16,284 nucleotides of DNA from Granulicella sp. Its GTDB lineage: Bacteria > Acidobacteriota > Terriglobia > Terriglobales > Acidobacteriaceae. Below, one piece after another: positions 14,464-16,284 of this stretch. The stretch spans positions 1 through 16,284 of the forward strand of contig PKWK01000396.1 in NCBI GenBank assembly GCA_003133205.1. Direction: 5' to 3'. A program made the position numbers and the translations under genes. The stretch's first letter is position 1; each line of letters begins with the position of its first letter. The notes beneath the pieces are model-generated. The model made no database searches. It was given only the letters and a program-made list of their open reading frames with translations, and had not been told where the DNA came from.

Positions 14464-16122
14464 TTGCCCATGCCGTCCAGAGCACGATCCGGCGTTTCTT
14501 CCGCTTCTTCCGCGCAACCTGAGCAGACCGTCGAGCAGATTGCGGCGGCGCTTGAGGCGTTCCTCGCCGAATACCCGAAGGCCGTGGTGGTCGAAGACGG
14601 CAAAGTGCTGTTCGACATGCGGACGGCGAAGTACTCGCTGGCCACCGAGCATGGGCGGTGCACGCTGCAGTTCTGGGGTGAGGAGCGGAACATCGTGCGG
14701 CGGGTGAGTGCGGCGATCGAACGAGGCAGCGCGCGCGACCGCGTGTTGCGGCTGACGACGCAGCGCTTCGGACAGACGCGGCCGGGGACGCTCGAACTGC
14801 TTGCGGACAAAGATCGTAGGACGCCGACGACGCGCGAGGCAACGCGGGTGCGCTATCTGCGCGCGCTGGAGAGAGTGATGCTGCGCGGGCGTGGCTTGCA
14901 CGGTCAAGACAATGCGTGGGGCGATTGGAAGGCGGACGGCTTCCGCACCGCGATGGATCTGGAGAAGAGCTTCGGGCCAGCGTACGCGCGCGGGTCGCTG
15001 GTGCAGGGGCAGCAGGCTTGGGCCGTGATCGCGGTGAACGCGGCGGAGTCGCAGGCGACGGTGGATGGCATTCTGACGCTGGGCGTGTTGTGGCTGGCGC
15101 ATTGCCGGGAGAACGCGGGCGGGCGAAGGCTGTATCGCGGGCTGCGGCTGATTGTGCCGCGCGGGATGGCGACGCTGACGGCCTCGCGGCTGGCGTGGAT
15201 GAATCCGAATGCGGCGCAGTGGGAGTTGTGGGAGTTCTACGAGAAGACGGAGGAGTTAGAGCAGCGCGATGCGGCCGACCACGGCAACGTGACGACGCGG
15301 CTGATCCACGCTCCGAGTGAGGTGGCCGCGCGGGAGCGCTTCGCGGAATCGGCGGCGCGCGTGATGCAGCTTGTGCCGGAGGCGATGCGCGCGGAGGTCG
15401 AGCAGAAGATTCGCAGCGGGACCGAGATGGCGTTCCTGCTGCATGGGCTTGAGTTTGCGCGGGTGCGCATGGGCTATGCGGGCGAGAGCTTCAACCGCGT
15501 GCAGGAGATCACGTTTGGCGCGGGCGCGAATGAGACTCCGCTGACCGAGGAGAATGCGGACGAGCTGCGCGAACTGGTGGCGCGGCTGTTTGCGCGGCGC
15601 AGTGCGAGTGGTGAGAAGCGCGATCCGCTCTATCGCATGCAGCCTGAGCGGTGGCTGGAGAATGCGCTGCGCCGCGATGTTTCTGTGATCGATGCGCATC
15701 TCGATGTGGCGCACGTGTATACGCAGGTGCCGGCATTTGCGGCGGCGGACCGCGGAATGCTGGACCTGCTGTCCGTCGACAAGGATGGACGGCTGGCGGT
15801 GATCGAGCTGAAGGCGGACGACGATCTGCACCTGGCGTTGCAGGGGCTCGATTACTGGGTGCGCGTGCGCTGGCATCATCAGCAGAATCCGGACCAGAGG
15901 AGCGGGCTGGGAGAGTTTCAGCGGCATGGATACTTCGGCGGCGTGCGGTTGGCGGAGGGTGCGCCGCGGCTGTACCTCGTCGCGCCTGCGCTGCGCGTGC
16001 ATCCGGCGACCGAGGTGGTGCTGCGCTATCTTTCGCCGCGCGTGGAGTGGGTGCTGGTGGCGTTGGATGAGCGCTGGCGCAAGCAGGTGAAGGTGGTGTG
16101 GCGCAAGCGCAGCGGGGCGTAG
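14464..16122 (+). CDS. Uncharacterised protein with C-terminal PD-(D/E)XK nuclease-like domain
   Basis: The product has 552 residues. The last ~160 hold a nuclease core in the expected order: helix Glu399 (WLENAL), Asp434 in GMLDLLSVD, Glu448-x-Lys450 in LAVIELKA and Gln460 in LALQGLDYW. This pattern is that of PD-(D/E)XK enzymes of the NucS/DUF91-like kind. The first ~330 residues have no motif I recognise; an early segment (VLFDMRTAKYSLATEHGRC) looks like a compact beta-rich domain. It could act in DNA repair, be a nuclease without a known substrate, or be inactive. Start: TTG 14464 has GGAG six nt upstream; ATG 14470 is the alternative at 12 nt. The gene is visibly richer in GC and in GCG codons than the genes to its left. 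No signal peptide, so cytoplasmic. Confidence 0.75.
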   Translation: MPMPSRARSGVSSASSAQPEQTVEQIAAALEAFLAEYPKAVVVEDGKVLFDMRTAKYSLATEHGRCTLQFWGEERNIVRRVSAAIERGSARDRVLRLTTQRFGQTRPGTLELLADKDRRTPTTREATRVRYLRALERVMLRGRGLHGQDNAWGDWKADGFRTAMDLEKSFGPAYARGSLVQGQQAWAVIAVNAAESQATVDGILTLGVLWLAHCRENAGGRRLYRGLRLIVPRGMATLTASRLAWMNPNAAQWELWEFYEKTEELEQRDAADHGNVTTRLIHAPSEVAARERFAESAARVMQLVPEAMRAEVEQKIRSGTEMAFLLHGLEFARVRMGYAGESFNRVQEITFGAGANETPLTEENADELRELVARLFARRSASGEKRDPLYRMQPERWLENALRRDVSVIDAHLDVAHVYTQVPAFAAADRGMLDLLSVDKDGRLAVIELKADDDLHLALQGLDYWVRVRWHHQQNPDQRSGLGEFQRHGYFGGVRLAEGAPRLYLVAPALRVHPATEVVLRYLSPRVEWVLVALDERWRKQVKVVWRKRSGA

Positions 16123-16167
16123 GCTGGTCGGGTGACTGACGTCTGGAATTGGCTCCGGCATGGCGCA

Positions 16168-16177
16168 CCCCCCCCCC
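16168..16177. repeat. Run of ten C
   Basis: A homopolymer of ten C lies 45 bp after the stop of the nuclease-like gene and 83 bp before the next likely start. Such tracts slip in replication and are also error-prone in sequencing. Confidence 0.9.
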
Positions 16178-16230
16178 GGGTATCGATTCGTGCATAATCT
16201 TCCAAACAAACCACTTACCGGCTATCGAAC

Positions 16231-16276
16231 TTGCAAGATATTGAAAGCAAAGGAGATGATTTGCAAGATATTCAAA
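16231..16276. repeat. 16-nt direct repeat at the right edge
   Basis: TTGCAAGATATTGAAA (16231-16246) recurs as TTGCAAGATATTCAAA (16261-16276), 15 of 16 positions equal, with a 30-nt period. The repeats are in frame with each other (LQDI repeated every ten codons). Confidence 0.85.
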
Positions 16277-16284
16277 ACGCTGGA
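16261..16284 (+). CDS. Start of a gene cut by the right edge
   Basis: A strong ribosome site AAAGGAG (16249-16255) lies five nt before TTG 16261, which would read MQDIQNAG up to the edge. The frame is open back to TAA 16195, so TTG 16231 is another option, but it has no ribosome site. ATG 16256 touches the ribosome site and is unlikely. Too little remains to identify the product. Confidence 0.4.

Noticed and set aside
14454..14472. ATG 14470 as the sure start of the nuclease-like gene
   Set aside because: GGAG at 14454-14457 fits TTG 14464 (six nt) better than ATG 14470 (twelve nt); the difference is two residues, so it stays open.
15256..16209. 317-codon minus-strand frame opposite the nuclease-like gene
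   Set aside because: Its His/Arg/Leu-rich composition is a mirror of the sense codons; the sense frame has a coherent nuclease motif.

Overview
The window looks like chromosomal DNA from a soil acidobacterium (Acidobacteriota, probably Terriglobia/Acidobacteriaceae). The basis is the style of the genes: large repeat-rich secreted proteins with chitobiase-C-terminal-like and Ig-like tandem modules, a TM-KKRRR-TM tail, Tat-exported sugar enzymes, a LacI-family regulator and moderately high GC. This is inference from gene content; no marker gene gives a name.

Layout. (1) Positions 1-1541 hold the 3' part of a secreted repeat protein, followed by a strong intrinsic-terminator hairpin. (2) At 1642-5826 is a giant lipoprotein with seven 82-residue chitobiase-C-terminal-like repeats and a C-terminal GH74 xyloglucanase-type catalytic module. 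(3) At 5993-7776 is a two-gene operon of an exported VOC-fold protein and a Tat-exported sugar-phosphate-isomerase-like TIM barrel, preceded by a LacI-type operator. (4) At 7809-8043 (minus) is an unlisted, frameshifted C-terminal remnant of an aldo/keto reductase. (5) At 8072-9523 (minus) is a Tat-exported GH1 beta-glucosidase with its own promoter and a perfect 12-bp LacI-type operator. (6) At 9876-10961 is a divergent LacI-family regulator. (7) At 11260-13965 is a lipoprotein with four Ig-like repeats and a GH30 catalytic module. (8) At about 14007-14093 is a short tail resembling a tyrosine integrase, then tRNA-Glu(UUC) on the minus strand with encoded CCA. (9) At 14464-16122 is a more GC-rich gene for an uncharacterised protein with a C-terminal PD-(D/E)XK nuclease-like core. 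(10) At the right edge a new gene seems to start inside a 16-nt direct repeat.

How the genes may work together. The left 14 kb reads as a plant or fungal cell-wall polysaccharide locus. GH74 and GH30 enzymes anchored as lipoproteins would cut long glycans, the Tat-exported GH1 would cleave oligosaccharides, and the exported VOC/TIM-barrel pair could act on released sugars. The LacI-family protein probably controls at least GH1 and the VOC/TIM-barrel operon, since both carry closely matching operators. No sugar transporter or TonB receptor is present. The tRNA and integrase-like tail mark a possible boundary between this accessory block and the nuclease gene on the right. I see no CRISPR array, intact transposase, defence island or toxin-antitoxin pair.
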